A stretch of DNA of 64,000 nucleotides, from assembly GCF_004331645.1 (NCBI RefSeq), contig NZ_SJSK01000002.1:930001-994000 (forward strand). Reading direction: 5' to 3'. The notes beneath the pieces were generated by a model. It was not told where the DNA came from and ran no database searches. It was given only the letters and a program-made list of their open reading frames with translations. Shown here in pieces: positions 10,384 through 20,571 of this stretch (positions within the stretch are counted from its first letter, which is position 1; the number at the start of each line of letters is the position of its first letter). This DNA comes from Pedobacter frigiditerrae (GTDB taxonomy: Bacteria; Bacteroidota; Bacteroidia; Sphingobacteriales; Sphingobacteriaceae). Position numbers and translations under genes: made by a program.

Positions 10384-10391
10384 TATTTTTG
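10384..10391 (+). promoter_or_regulatory. Bacteroidota -7 box for the LuxE-like gene
   Basis: TATTTTTG fits the TAnnTTTG consensus. It ends 4 bases before the GTG at 10396, which would put the transcript start at or within a base or two of the start codon. No clear -33 TTG element is seen. Confidence 0.45.
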
Positions 10392-10395
10392 TACA

Positions 10396-11379
10396 GTGAA
10401 TTTAAGTCCTGAACAAATTTTTTCTATTGATAACGAAGCAACTTTTAACGAGGTTGCTTTAACTATTTTTAAACATCAGGCAAGAAACTGCCAAGTTTAT
10501 CACGACTATATTTCTAACCTAAAGGTTAATCCTTCAGCGATAGAGACCTATAAGGAAATTCCATTTTTACCCATTAGCTTTTTTAAAAGTCATCAAGTTT
10601 TAAGTACAAACGAAGAACCTCAAATTGTTTTTAGCAGCTCTGGCACAACTGGCCAAATAACTAGCAAACATTTGGTTAGTGATGTTACAACTTACGTTCA
10701 GAGTTTCAATAAAGCATTCGAACAATTTTACGGAAACCCAAAAGATATTTGCATTTTAGCTTTGCTTCCATCTTATTTAGAAAGAGAAGGCTCATCGTTA
10801 ATCTATATGGTTGATGATTTACTAAAGCAAAGTCAGCACCAACAAAGTGGATATTTTTTAAATGACTTAGAAAAACTCTTTAACATCTTAGAAGATTTAA
10901 AAAAAGCTAAACAAAAAACCATTTTAATCGGAGTTACTTATGCCCTATTAGATCTTGTTGAGCAATTTCAAATCGATTTTCCAGAATTAATTGTAATGGA
11001 AACCGGTGGGATGAAAGGTAAAAGAAAAGAAATGGTTCGAGAAGAATTACATGATATTTTAACCTCAGGTTTTGGGGTTAAACACATTCACAGCGAATAC
11101 GGAATGACCGAATTACTTTCTCAGGGTTATTCTTATGGAGAAGGTATTTTCAATTGTCCACCCTGGATGAAAATCTTGTTAAGAGACACTTCAGACCCTT
11201 TAAGTTTATTGCAAAACAAACAAAGTGGAGGAATTAACGTAATTGACTTGGCCAACATCAACTCTTGCTCTTTTATCGCCACCCAAGATTTAGGAAAAGT
11301 TTATGCAGATGGAAGTTTTGAGGTCCTAGGCCGATTTGACAACGCAGATATTAGAGGTTGTAATTTATTGGTGCAATAA
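10396..11379 (+). CDS. LuxE-like acyl-protein synthetase / AMP-binding family protein
   Basis: A 327-residue protein of the LuxE acyl-protein synthetase family, relatives of adenylate-forming enzymes that activate a carboxylate. The phosphate-binding motif FSSSGTTGQITSKH lies near residue 80, with METGGMKGKR and HSEYGMTELLSQ further on as in adenylating enzymes. The C-terminal small domain is very short. I use the GTG at 10396; a TTG five codons upstream lies inside the promoter-like box. In Bacteroidota such genes are found alone and their acyl substrate is unknown; no luxC/luxD partners are nearby. It converges with tyrS, with a shared terminator between them. Confidence 0.82.
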   Translation: MNLSPEQIFSIDNEATFNEVALTIFKHQARNCQVYHDYISNLKVNPSAIETYKEIPFLPISFFKSHQVLSTNEEPQIVFSSSGTTGQITSKHLVSDVTTYVQSFNKAFEQFYGNPKDICILALLPSYLEREGSSLIYMVDDLLKQSQHQQSGYFLNDLEKLFNILEDLKKAKQKTILIGVTYALLDLVEQFQIDFPELIVMETGGMKGKRKEMVREELHDILTSGFGVKHIHSEYGMTELLSQGYSYGEGIFNCPPWMKILLRDTSDPLSLLQNKQSGGINVIDLANINSCSFIATQDLGKVYADGSFEVLGRFDNADIRGCNLLVQ

Positions 11380-11380
11380 A

Positions 11381-11408
11381 AAATCCCAAACTTTTCAGAA
11401 TGGGATTT
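11381..11408. terminator. Bidirectional terminator between the LuxE-like gene and tyrS
   Basis: AAATCCCA (11381-11388) pairs perfectly with TGGGATTT (11401-11408) across a 12-base loop. Poly-A lies to the left. The hairpin sits between two convergent stop codons (11379 and 11431). Confidence 0.75.
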
Positions 11409-11430
11409 GATTTATATTATTTAAAGGCGA

Positions 11431-12717
11431 TTATTCTGCTATCAACAAGAAATAGTTTTTCTTTCCTTTTTGCACAACAATGAACTGCTCATTAATCAAA
11501 TCACCAATATTATAAGTTGATGTAATTTCCGGAACCTTAACTTTATTCACACTTAATCCACCACCTTGGATAGTTTTTTTAACTTCTCCTTTAGATGGGA
11601 ACACGGTCGTTTTTTCTGCTAAAAGTGTAGCCACATCAATTCCATCCGCTAGTTCTGCTTTTGATATTGTAAACTGAGGAACACCTTCAAATATCTCTAA
11701 AACACTTTTAGAATCTAATGTCTGCAAAAATTCAACGGCACCATTCCCGAATAAAAACTCTGATGTTTTTATTGCAGTTTCTAGCGCTTCCTGTGAGTGA
11801 GTTCTGATGGTGATATCTTCAGCCAAGGCTTTCTGCAAAATACGCAAATGCGGAGCAGCATCATGCTCTTGCTCTAATCTCTCTATTTCTTCTTGCGTTT
11901 TTAATGTGAAAATTCTAATCCATTTTTTCACATCATCATCAGAAGAATTTAACCAGAATTGATAGTATTTATAAGGAGATGTTTTTTCCGCATTTAACCA
12001 AACAGCACCACTTTCCGTTTTTCCAAACTTAGTACCATCGGCTTTTTTAATTAATTGGGTAGTAATGGCATAAGCCGTTCCCTGATCTTTTCTTCTAATT
12101 AATTCAGTTCCGGTAACAATATTACCCCACTGATCAGAACCACCCATTTGAATGATGCAATTATGATGTTTCCATAAGTAGTAAAAATCATATCCTTGTA
12201 CCAATTGATAAGTAAATTCTGTAAAAGACATTCCCGTTTCACCTTCCAAACGCTTTTTAACGCTGTCTTTGGCCATCATGTAGTTTACCGTAATGTGTTT
12301 ACCAACATCACGAATAAAATCTAAGAAGTTCATATTTTTGAACCAATCAGCATTGTTAACCATAATAGCACCATTACCAGCATCTTCAAACTTCAGAAAC
12401 TTAGCAAGTTGGGTTTTCATTCCTGCCAAGTTGTGAGCTACCATTTCTTCAGTTTGTAAATTTCTCTCATCCGACTTTCCAGATGGGTCACCAACCATTC
12501 CTGTCGCACCACCTACTAAAGCAATTGGTTTATGACCTGCATTTTGAAAATGAATCAAGGTCATAATTTGGGTTAAGTGACCAATATGCAATGAATCAGC
12601 AGTTGGATCAAACCCGATATAACCAGCACACATGGCCTCTTTCAGTTTATCCTCTGTATGAGGCATAATGTCATGCAACATCCCTCTCCAACGCAATTCA
12701 TCAACAAAATTTTTCAT
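11431..12717 (-). CDS. tyrS: Tyrosyl-tRNA synthetase
   Basis: Class I synthetase charging tRNA-Tyr, 428 residues, the usual length for the bacterial TyrRS form. The HIGH motif appears as HIGHL near residue 46. The KMSKS loop is KFGKT, as is normal for bacterial TyrRS. GGSDQWGNI marks the tyrosine-binding region, and the C-terminal S4-type RNA-binding domain ends the protein (GGGLSVNKVKV). The ATG at 12717 is preferred over a GTG one codon earlier. A -7 box lies about 20 bases upstream, so this gene, unlike some neighbours, has a short leader. Confidence 0.96.
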   Translation of the reverse strand: MKNFVDELRWRGMLHDIMPHTEDKLKEAMCAGYIGFDPTADSLHIGHLTQIMTLIHFQNAGHKPIALVGGATGMVGDPSGKSDERNLQTEEMVAHNLAGMKTQLAKFLKFEDAGNGAIMVNNADWFKNMNFLDFIRDVGKHITVNYMMAKDSVKKRLEGETGMSFTEFTYQLVQGYDFYYLWKHHNCIIQMGGSDQWGNIVTGTELIRRKDQGTAYAITTQLIKKADGTKFGKTESGAVWLNAEKTSPYKYYQFWLNSSDDDVKKWIRIFTLKTQEEIERLEQEHDAAPHLRILQKALAEDITIRTHSQEALETAIKTSEFLFGNGAVEFLQTLDSKSVLEIFEGVPQFTISKAELADGIDVATLLAEKTTVFPSKGEVKKTIQGGGLSVNKVKVPEITSTYNIGDLINEQFIVVQKGKKNYFLLIAE

Positions 12718-12736
12718 CACTTCTTATTTTAGGTCG

Positions 12737-12744
12737 CAAAGATA
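12737..12744 (-). promoter_or_regulatory. -7 box of tyrS
   Basis: On the minus strand TATCTTTG followed by C matches the Bacteroidota TAnnTTTG -7 consensus. Its end is 19 bases before the tyrS ATG, predicting a leader of about 14-16 bases. A short AT-rich repeat of TTAGCTAA units (12750-12780) covers the -33 region. Confidence 0.5.
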
Positions 12745-12799
12745 ATAATTAGCCCATTAACTAATTAGCTAATTAGCTAATGATTTCAGACTTTTCAAT

Positions 12800-12807
12800 T
12801 ATCTTTA
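12800..12807 (+). promoter_or_regulatory. -7-like box 4 bases before a start codon
   Basis: TATCTTTA differs from TAnnTTTG only in the last base and ends 4 bases before the ATG at 12812. The spacing matches that at 10384, 13771 and 39656 in this window. Confidence 0.35.
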
Positions 12808-12811
12808 AGCA

Positions 12812-13483
12812 ATGAATTTCCTTTCACATTTTTACTTTGAAAGACAAAACCACGATGAAAATATGGTTATTGGAACTGTATTGCCAGATTTGGTTAAAAA
12901 TGCACACAAGGACTGGAATCTTTACCCACAAAAAAAAGAAGAAGTTTTTATTGGTGACAAACAACTAAACGCTCTCTTAACAGGGTGGAAAAGACACCTG
13001 CAAGTTGATTTGCTATTTCACTCTTCAGACTTCTTTAACACAGAAACTGCAAAGCTAAAACAGCTCCTTTTACCTATTTTAAATGATAGCCCCGTTAGGC
13101 CATCATTTTTAGCACATATAGGTGTAGAATTAGTTTTAGACCATCTATTGGTAACCAATAGGAAGATAGATATAGCATCATTTTACGACCATTTAAATAA
13201 AGTTGACGATGTTCTATTAAATGATTTCCTTAAAAAAAGTGGTAGTGATGATACAGATACGTTCTTTAAATTTTTAAACAGTTTCAGGTCGAGCAGGTAT
13301 TTATTGAGCTACCAGAAGCTAGAAAACATCAGCTATGCTTTACAAAGAATTTGCATGCGTTTATGGACACACCCCTTTGATGAAATAACTGTTAGTTTAT
13401 TAACTGAACAGATTGCTCTTTACAAAACCCTACTAGAGAAAAACTACTTGGATATTTTTGAAGAGATAGAAAGTAAGTTATAG
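12812..13483 (+). CDS. ACP phosphodiesterase-like (DUF479-type) protein
   Basis: A 223-residue cytoplasmic protein. The N-terminus MNFLSHFYFER, followed by VIGTVLPDLVKN, resembles the start of acyl carrier protein phosphodiesterase (AcpH: MNFLAH... then a GNLLADFV-like stretch). Conserved His and Asp residues (SHF, LPDL, LLFHSSDFF, LVLDHLL) are placed as in that HD-like helical fold. AcpH removes the phosphopantetheine arm from ACP, but the Bacteroidota branch is divergent and this activity is only inferred. It is divergent from tyrS and separated from ligA by an intergenic region with several predicted stems. Confidence 0.6.
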   Translation: MNFLSHFYFERQNHDENMVIGTVLPDLVKNAHKDWNLYPQKKEEVFIGDKQLNALLTGWKRHLQVDLLFHSSDFFNTETAKLKQLLLPILNDSPVRPSFLAHIGVELVLDHLLVTNRKIDIASFYDHLNKVDDVLLNDFLKKSGSDDTDTFFKFLNSFRSSRYLLSYQKLENISYALQRICMRLWTHPFDEITVSLLTEQIALYKTLLEKNYLDIFEEIESKL

Positions 13484-13528
13484 TTCATTTTGAAAAGCAA
13501 TTTTGGTGTCTAAATTAAAGGAATTCTC

Positions 13529-15797
<2,269 letters not shown>

Positions 15798-15847
15798 CAG
15801 TAAACTGTCTTTATACTTTTTACTAAATACTATATACTTTAAATTAA

Positions 15848-16735
15848 ATGAACAAATTTCACGGAACTGGTGTAGCCCTAGTTACACCTTTTAACACAGA
15901 CGGATCGGTAGATTATCAGGGATTAAAAAAACTGATTAATCACTTGGTTGATGGAGGTATAGATTACCTTGTATCATTAGGTACAACAGGCGAAACAGCC
16001 ACATTAAGCAAGGACGAGAAGAAGAAGGTGTGGGACTTTACTGCTGAAATTAATAATGGTCGCTTACCTTTAGTAGCTGGTATTGGAGGTAATGACACAC
16101 TACTCATTGGCGATGCCATTAAATCATTCGAAAACAATAATTATAGCGCAGTACTTTCTGTAAGTCCGTATTATAGCAAACCTACGCAAGAGGGAATTTA
16201 TCAGCATTACCAATACTTAAGTGAATTAAGTGAGTTGCCAATTATCTTGTACAATGTTCCTGGCAGAACTGGGAGTAACATGAGTGCAGAAACAACTTGT
16301 CGCTTAGCTCATGACTTTAAAAATATAATTGCAACTAAAGAGGCTTCTGGAAGCTTTGATCAATTTAATCAGATCATGAGAGATAAACCAGAGGATTTTC
16401 TATTAATCTCTGGCGACGACCCAATTGCATTACCAATGATTTCTATTGGCGCTGTTGGTGTAATTTCTGTAATTGGGAATGCTTTACCTCAGCAATTATC
16501 AGATATGATTAGGTTATGCTTAAAAGGAGATTTCGCAAAAGCAGTACCTGCACATTTAAGTTTATTAGAAATAACAAGGTTAATGTTTGCAGAAGGAAAT
16601 CCTGCGGGCGTTAAAGCCACTTTAAAGCAACTAAACATTTGCGATGACGTAGTTAGATTGCCATTGGTAAAAGCTTCTTCAGCATTAAATAAAAGCCTAG
16701 CTGAGCAATTAGAAAGCTTATCGTCTTTAGTTTAA
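15848..16735 (+). CDS. dapA: 4-hydroxy-tetrahydrodipicolinate synthase
   Basis: Condenses pyruvate with aspartate semialdehyde in the first committed step of the lysine/diaminopimelate pathway; 295 residues, full length. The TIM-barrel motifs are present: LGTTGET, the active-site Tyr in YNVPGRTG, and the Schiff-base Lys164 in IIATKEASG. Meso-diaminopimelate is the residue the MurE in this window is predicted to add to peptidoglycan. It ends at a strong bidirectional terminator shared with the convergent histone-like gene. Confidence 0.95.
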   Translation: MNKFHGTGVALVTPFNTDGSVDYQGLKKLINHLVDGGIDYLVSLGTTGETATLSKDEKKKVWDFTAEINNGRLPLVAGIGGNDTLLIGDAIKSFENNNYSAVLSVSPYYSKPTQEGIYQHYQYLSELSELPIILYNVPGRTGSNMSAETTCRLAHDFKNIIATKEASGSFDQFNQIMRDKPEDFLLISGDDPIALPMISIGAVGVISVIGNALPQQLSDMIRLCLKGDFAKAVPAHLSLLEITRLMFAEGNPAGVKATLKQLNICDDVVRLPLVKASSALNKSLAEQLESLSSLV

Positions 16736-16790
16736 AATCTTATCATCCTCAAATCTTAAATATCCTAACTAAGATTTGAGTAAGCATAAA

Positions 16791-16817
16791 AAAAGCGCCT
16801 CGGTTAAGGGCGCTTTT
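16791..16817. terminator. Bidirectional terminator between dapA and the histone-like gene
   Basis: AAAAGCGCC (16791-16799) pairs with GGCGCTTTT (16809-16817) over a 9-base loop, with A-rich sequence to the left and T-rich to the right. It lies between convergent stops at 16735 and 16842. Confidence 0.85.
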
Positions 16818-16841
16818 CTTTTTTCAAACAAAAAATGCTAA

Positions 16842-17018
16842 TTAAGCTTTGTTTTTAGTCTCTTGAACTTCTAAGCGAATTGCTTGAGCTAAGTTTTTTA
16901 AGTCTTGCATACCTTTACGTACACGAGTTCCAGCTGCGCTGTTAGCTTTGTTGTAGAATTTGTCTGCATCAGCTTCTAAAGCTGCAACAAGTGCTTTAAC
17001 TTCTTCAAATTTTTTCAT
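16842..17018 (-). CDS. Histone H1-like small protein (58 aa)
   Basis: A 58-residue helical protein that starts MKKFEEVKALVAALEADADK and has a Lys/Arg-rich central part (GTRVRKGMQDLKNLA). The pattern matches the short histone H1-like (Hc1-related) family common in Bacteroidota, thought to be nucleoid-associated; that role is by family only. The gene is supported by a clear Shine-Dalgarno AGGAG on the minus strand (about 17029-17033, 10 bases before the ATG) and by the terminator just downstream. Strong SD sequences are unusual in this phylum and suggest high expression. Confidence 0.85.
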   Translation of the reverse strand: MKKFEEVKALVAALEADADKFYNKANSAAGTRVRKGMQDLKNLAQAIRLEVQETKNKA

Positions 17019-17180
17019 TTTTTAATTACTCCTTTTAGTTTTTTTTTAAGGTTTTGATTAATACTCTAATACTAAAGTAAGATGTTTATTTTAATAAAAA
17101 AATTTTTGTGAAAATAAAAAAAGCCTCAAATAGCTGTTTTTTTCCACATTTAAGTGGGTTATAAACAAGTACATACCAAA

Positions 17181-17205
17181 AAAACCAGCTTTACAAGCTG
17201 GTTTT
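17181..17205 (-). terminator. Terminator after the alpha-oxoamine synthase gene
   Basis: AAAACCAGC (17181-17189) pairs with GCTGGTTTT (17197-17205), 7-base loop; on the minus strand the stem runs into seven T. It lies about 60 bases downstream of the stop at 17263. Confidence 0.8.
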
Positions 17206-17262
17206 CAATGTTTTAAAATAAAAACACCTTCTAATGTATACTGAGGGCATCTTTTATATTTT

Positions 17263-18504
17263 TTAAGTTACTGGTATTTTAGCGCTTGCATAATGACCAT
17301 TTTTCAACTTCTCAGACACTTCACTAAACGCATCTAGCGTTCTTTGTACATCTTCCATGCTATGTACTGCAGTTGGAATAAGTCTTAACTCAATCATTCC
17401 CTTTGGTATAACCGGATAAACCACAATAGAACAGAAAATACCATAGTTTTCACGTAAATCCATTGTTAAGGCAGTTGCCTCTAATAATTCTCCTTTTAAG
17501 AAAACTGGAGTAACTACTGTATCAGTAACACCAATGTCAAAACCTCTTTCTTTTAAGCCATTTTGTAAAGTTGTAGCAACCTTCCAAAGCTTCTCTCTTA
17601 ATTCTGGATTATTTTTTAATAGCTCTAAACGTTTCAATAAACCAATTACCATAGGCATTGGCAATGCTTTAGCATAAGTTTGAGAACGTAGGTTATATCT
17701 AAAATAGTTAGTCAAATCTTTTGTTGAAGCTACGAAACCTCCAATGCCAGCCATAGATTTAGCAAACGTTCCAAAATAAACATCTACCCCATCTATACAG
17801 TTTTGTGCTTCGTGTGTTCCAGCACCAGTTGGCCCCATTGTACCAAAACCATGTGCATCATCAATTAACAAACGGAAATTAAAGTCTTTTTTAAGGTCTA
17901 TGATTTCTTTTAACTTACCTTGAGCGCCTGACATTCCGAAAACACCTTCAGTAATTACTAAGATACCACCACCAGTAGCTGCTGCTAATTTGGTTGCTCT
18001 TTCTAATTGTTTACGGCAATCCTCAATATCATTGTGTTTGTAAACAAAACGTTTACCCATGTGTAGGCGTAGTCCATCTATAATACAAGCGTGAGATTCT
18101 CCATCATAAACAACAACATCTTTCCTATCAACCAAGGCATCAATTATCGACACCATACCTTGATAACCATAGTTAAGCACAAAAGCATCTTCCTTACCAA
18201 CAAAATCAGCTAATTCTTGCTCTAATTGTTCGTGATATTTAGAGTTTCCAGACATCATACGTGCACCCATCGGGTAAGCCATACCAAAATCCTCTGCTCC
18301 TTGCGCATCAGCTTTTCTAACTTCAGGGTGATTAGCTAAGCCTAAATAATTATTTAAACTCCAAACCAAATGCTCCTTGCCTCTAAAGTTCATGTGTGGT
18401 GCAATCTCTCCCTCTAATTTCGGAAAAGAAAAATATCCATGAGACCATTCAAAATGTTCCCCAATTGGTCCCATGCGCTTCGTTAGTTTTTCGAAAATAT
18501 CCAA
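17263..18504 (-). CDS. Alpha-oxoamine synthase family PLP enzyme (KBL/serine palmitoyltransferase-like)
   Basis: A 413-residue fold-type I PLP enzyme that decarboxylatively condenses an amino acid with an acyl-CoA or acyl-ACP. Seen: GARMMSGNSKYHEQLE; the PLP-stacking region YGYQGMVSIIDAL with GESHACIIDG; the Asp of LLIDDAHGFG; and the Lys of GTFAKSMAGIGGF that forms the internal aldimine. Serine palmitoyltransferase, 2-amino-3-ketobutyrate CoA ligase and AONS are all related. Sphingolipid synthesis is known in Sphingobacteriaceae, so an SPT-like role is possible, but this is not a close match to the classical SPT as I recall it. The start appears to be TTG at 18504; the next in-frame Met is residue 11. 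Confidence 0.8.
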   Translation of the reverse strand: MDIFEKLTKRMGPIGEHFEWSHGYFSFPKLEGEIAPHMNFRGKEHLVWSLNNYLGLANHPEVRKADAQGAEDFGMAYPMGARMMSGNSKYHEQLEQELADFVGKEDAFVLNYGYQGMVSIIDALVDRKDVVVYDGESHACIIDGLRLHMGKRFVYKHNDIEDCRKQLERATKLAAATGGGILVITEGVFGMSGAQGKLKEIIDLKKDFNFRLLIDDAHGFGTMGPTGAGTHEAQNCIDGVDVYFGTFAKSMAGIGGFVASTKDLTNYFRYNLRSQTYAKALPMPMVIGLLKRLELLKNNPELREKLWKVATTLQNGLKERGFDIGVTDTVVTPVFLKGELLEATALTMDLRENYGIFCSIVVYPVIPKGMIELRLIPTAVHSMEDVQRTLDAFSEVSEKLKNGHYASAKIPVT

Positions 18505-18614
18505 TGTAATTATATTTAGTGTTATCTATTCTATTAGTTCGGCAAATTTAAGGTTAAAATCCCTATTTAACAAGGCGTAAAACACTCCCTGAACCGAGAA
18601 TTGGAAACTGTTAA

Positions 18615-18712
18615 TTGAATTTGGCGGGTCCCTCGCTATGCAAGGGGCGGGCTATCCGTTAGAAGTCCTCGCTCGTTCCTCGCTGTGGGCTTTTAACTTC
18701 TATACATCAAGC
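18615..18712. repeat. GC-rich intergenic island between ftsZ and the oxoamine synthase
   Basis: A stretch far richer in G+C than its surroundings, with CCTCGCT repeated three times (18632, 18667, 18679) and CGGGCTATCCG at 18648-18658. The core (ATCCGTTAGAAGTC) resembles ATCCATTACAATC at 13532. It looks like a decayed dispersed intergenic repeat. No ORF is supported. Confidence 0.45.
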
Positions 18713-18739
18713 AAACCAACAACCTTATTAGGCTATATG

Positions 18740-18775
18740 AAAAAGCCCTAACAATTCTCATAGTTAAGGCTTTTA
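18740..18775 (-). terminator. Terminator of ftsZ / dcw cluster
   Basis: AAAAAGCC-C-TAAC (from 18740) pairs with GTTA-A-GGCTTTT (to about 18774). On the minus strand the stem is followed by a T run. It is 20 bases beyond the ftsZ stop, at the end of the division cluster. Confidence 0.7.
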
Positions 18776-18793
18776 AATTATTTGTTTGATTTG

Positions 18794-20443
18794 TTAGTCA
18801 ACATTATCATGCAAGAATGAATTGTTTGGTCTAATCTCAGTAGAACCATCTTCATCATTACTTAACGTAAATCTAGATACTTGAGACTCAGAAGAATGTT
18901 GAACTTGTTGCAATTGCATTTGTTTGCGTTTGTAAGCTGGTTCATTTTCTAATTCTTGTAAGCCATTTGTAGTACGTAATTTTAAGCTTAAATCCTTTAA
19001 TCTTAAAATACGCTCTCTAGATTTTTTCAACTGGTCTTCAACTGAATCATCGTTTTTATCATCATCCAAGCCAATTTCTTCTATTTCTGCAACTGGCTCT
19101 GGAACGGTTTCAATTTCTTCTTCTAAATCAAATTGAGCAATTGGCGTTTCAAAAACAAAATCAGTTTCTGATACTTTAACCTCAAATTCAAATCCAGATT
19201 CTTGCGGTTCTGCAGCAGGAGTTTCTTCTATTAATTGATGTACAATTGTAGCATTTTCTGCTTCTTTCTCTTCAACTTTTGGAGCTCTATTTAAATTAAA
19301 TAAATCGCCAAATAAGTCAGATTGCTTTTGGTCTTCTTGTACTTTTAAAACCGGCTCAGTACTTACTGGCGCTGGTTTAGCTTCAATAAAAGAGTTAACT
19401 GGTTCAACTGGCCTTACTAGAGGAGCTTCTTCAGGAGTTAATAAAGAGATTTTCTTTACGTTCTGTCTGTCTTTAGCTCTTTGTTCGGTGGTTTGGAAAC
19501 CAGTAGCGATAATAGTAACTGATAATCTGTCTTCTAAAGCTTCGTCAATACAGTTACCCCAAATTAAATCAGCAGAAAGACCTGCTTTATCTTGAATATA
19601 ATCTGTAATGATAGTTACCTCATCCATGGTTACTTCACGTACACCAGAACTAATATTTAATAAGATGTATCTAGCACCTTCAATTTCGTTATCTTTTAAT
19701 AGTGGAGATGCCAATGCACCTTCTACAGCAGCCAAAGCACGGTTTTCGCCTTCTGCAGAAAAACTTCCCATGATAGAAACACCACTGTCTTTCATTACAG
19801 TGCTCACATCTTTAAAATCAACGTTGATGTAACCAGGAACTGTGATGATTTCTGCAATGCCTTTAGCGGCTGTTGTTAAAATATCATCCGCCTGTGCGAA
19901 AGCTGAACCCAAGGTTAAGTTGCCAAAAATCTCACGCAACCTATCATTTGAAATAACCAGATAAGAATCTACGTATTTTTTCAACTCCTCCATTCCATCA
20001 TCAGCTTGCATTTTACGTCTTTTACCTTCAAAGGCAAATGGCGTTGTGATAATTGCCACGGTTAAAATACCAAGCTCTTTTGCTGCTTTTGCAATAATTG
20101 GACTAGCACCTGTACCAGTACCACCACCCATACCAGCTGTAATGAAAAGCATTTTTGTAGTGCTACCTAACATCGCTTTGATGTCGTCGATATTTTCAAT
20201 TGCAGAGTTTTTACCAACCTCTGGTTGAGCACCTGCACCCATACCTTCAGTTAAGCTAGCGCCTAATTGTACCTTGTTAGGAATTGGGCTAAACTCCAAT
20301 GCTTGCGCATCAGTATTACAAATAATAAAGTCTACACCAGTAATTCCTTGACGGTACATATGGTTTACCGCATTACCTCCACCGCCACCAACACCAATTA
20401 CTTTGATGATTGATGACTTATCTTTTAACATTTCGAACTTCAT
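18794..20443 (-). CDS. ftsZ: Cell division protein FtsZ
   Basis: Tubulin-like GTPase that forms the division ring. The tubulin signature GGGTGTG is at residues 106-112, with the N-terminal GVGGGGGNAVNHM and the synergy-loop region NVDFKD. The globular part ends near residue 320. At 549 residues it is longer than most FtsZ (about 380-420) because of an acidic, low-complexity linker of some 200 residues (many Glu and Pro), a trait common in Bacteroidota. It is the last gene of the dcw cluster, 128 bases after ftsA, with a terminator downstream. Confidence 0.97.
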   Translation of the reverse strand: MKFEMLKDKSSIIKVIGVGGGGGNAVNHMYRQGITGVDFIICNTDAQALEFSPIPNKVQLGASLTEGMGAGAQPEVGKNSAIENIDDIKAMLGSTTKMLFITAGMGGGTGTGASPIIAKAAKELGILTVAIITTPFAFEGKRRKMQADDGMEELKKYVDSYLVISNDRLREIFGNLTLGSAFAQADDILTTAAKGIAEIITVPGYINVDFKDVSTVMKDSGVSIMGSFSAEGENRALAAVEGALASPLLKDNEIEGARYILLNISSGVREVTMDEVTIITDYIQDKAGLSADLIWGNCIDEALEDRLSVTIIATGFQTTEQRAKDRQNVKKISLLTPEEAPLVRPVEPVNSFIEAKPAPVSTEPVLKVQEDQKQSDLFGDLFNLNRAPKVEEKEAENATIVHQLIEETPAAEPQESGFEFEVKVSETDFVFETPIAQFDLEEEIETVPEPVAEIEEIGLDDDKNDDSVEDQLKKSRERILRLKDLSLKLRTTNGLQELENEPAYKRKQMQLQQVQHSSESQVSRFTLSNDEDGSTEIRPNNSFLHDNVD

Positions 20444-20521
20444 ATCGTTATGAATCAGTTGTTTAAAAATTGAAATTTTCTGTTCATCTCTTTTGTAATA
20501 TTAACACTTTTTTAACAGGCG

Positions 20522-20570
20522 TTTTCCACAAGTGTTAATAATGTGGAAAAATCCCAAATTGTGGAAAAAT
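20522..20570. promoter_or_regulatory. Inverted and direct TGTGGAAAA repeats in the ftsA-ftsZ spacer
   Basis: TTTTCCACA (20522-20530) and TGTGGAAAA (20542-20550) form a perfect 9-bp inverted repeat with an 11-base loop. A further direct copy (TGTGGAAAAAT) follows at 20560-20570, 18 bases after the second. The cluster ends right at the ftsA stop and could be a regulator site or an mRNA structure ahead of ftsZ. Confidence 0.45.
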
Positions 20571-20571
20571 A

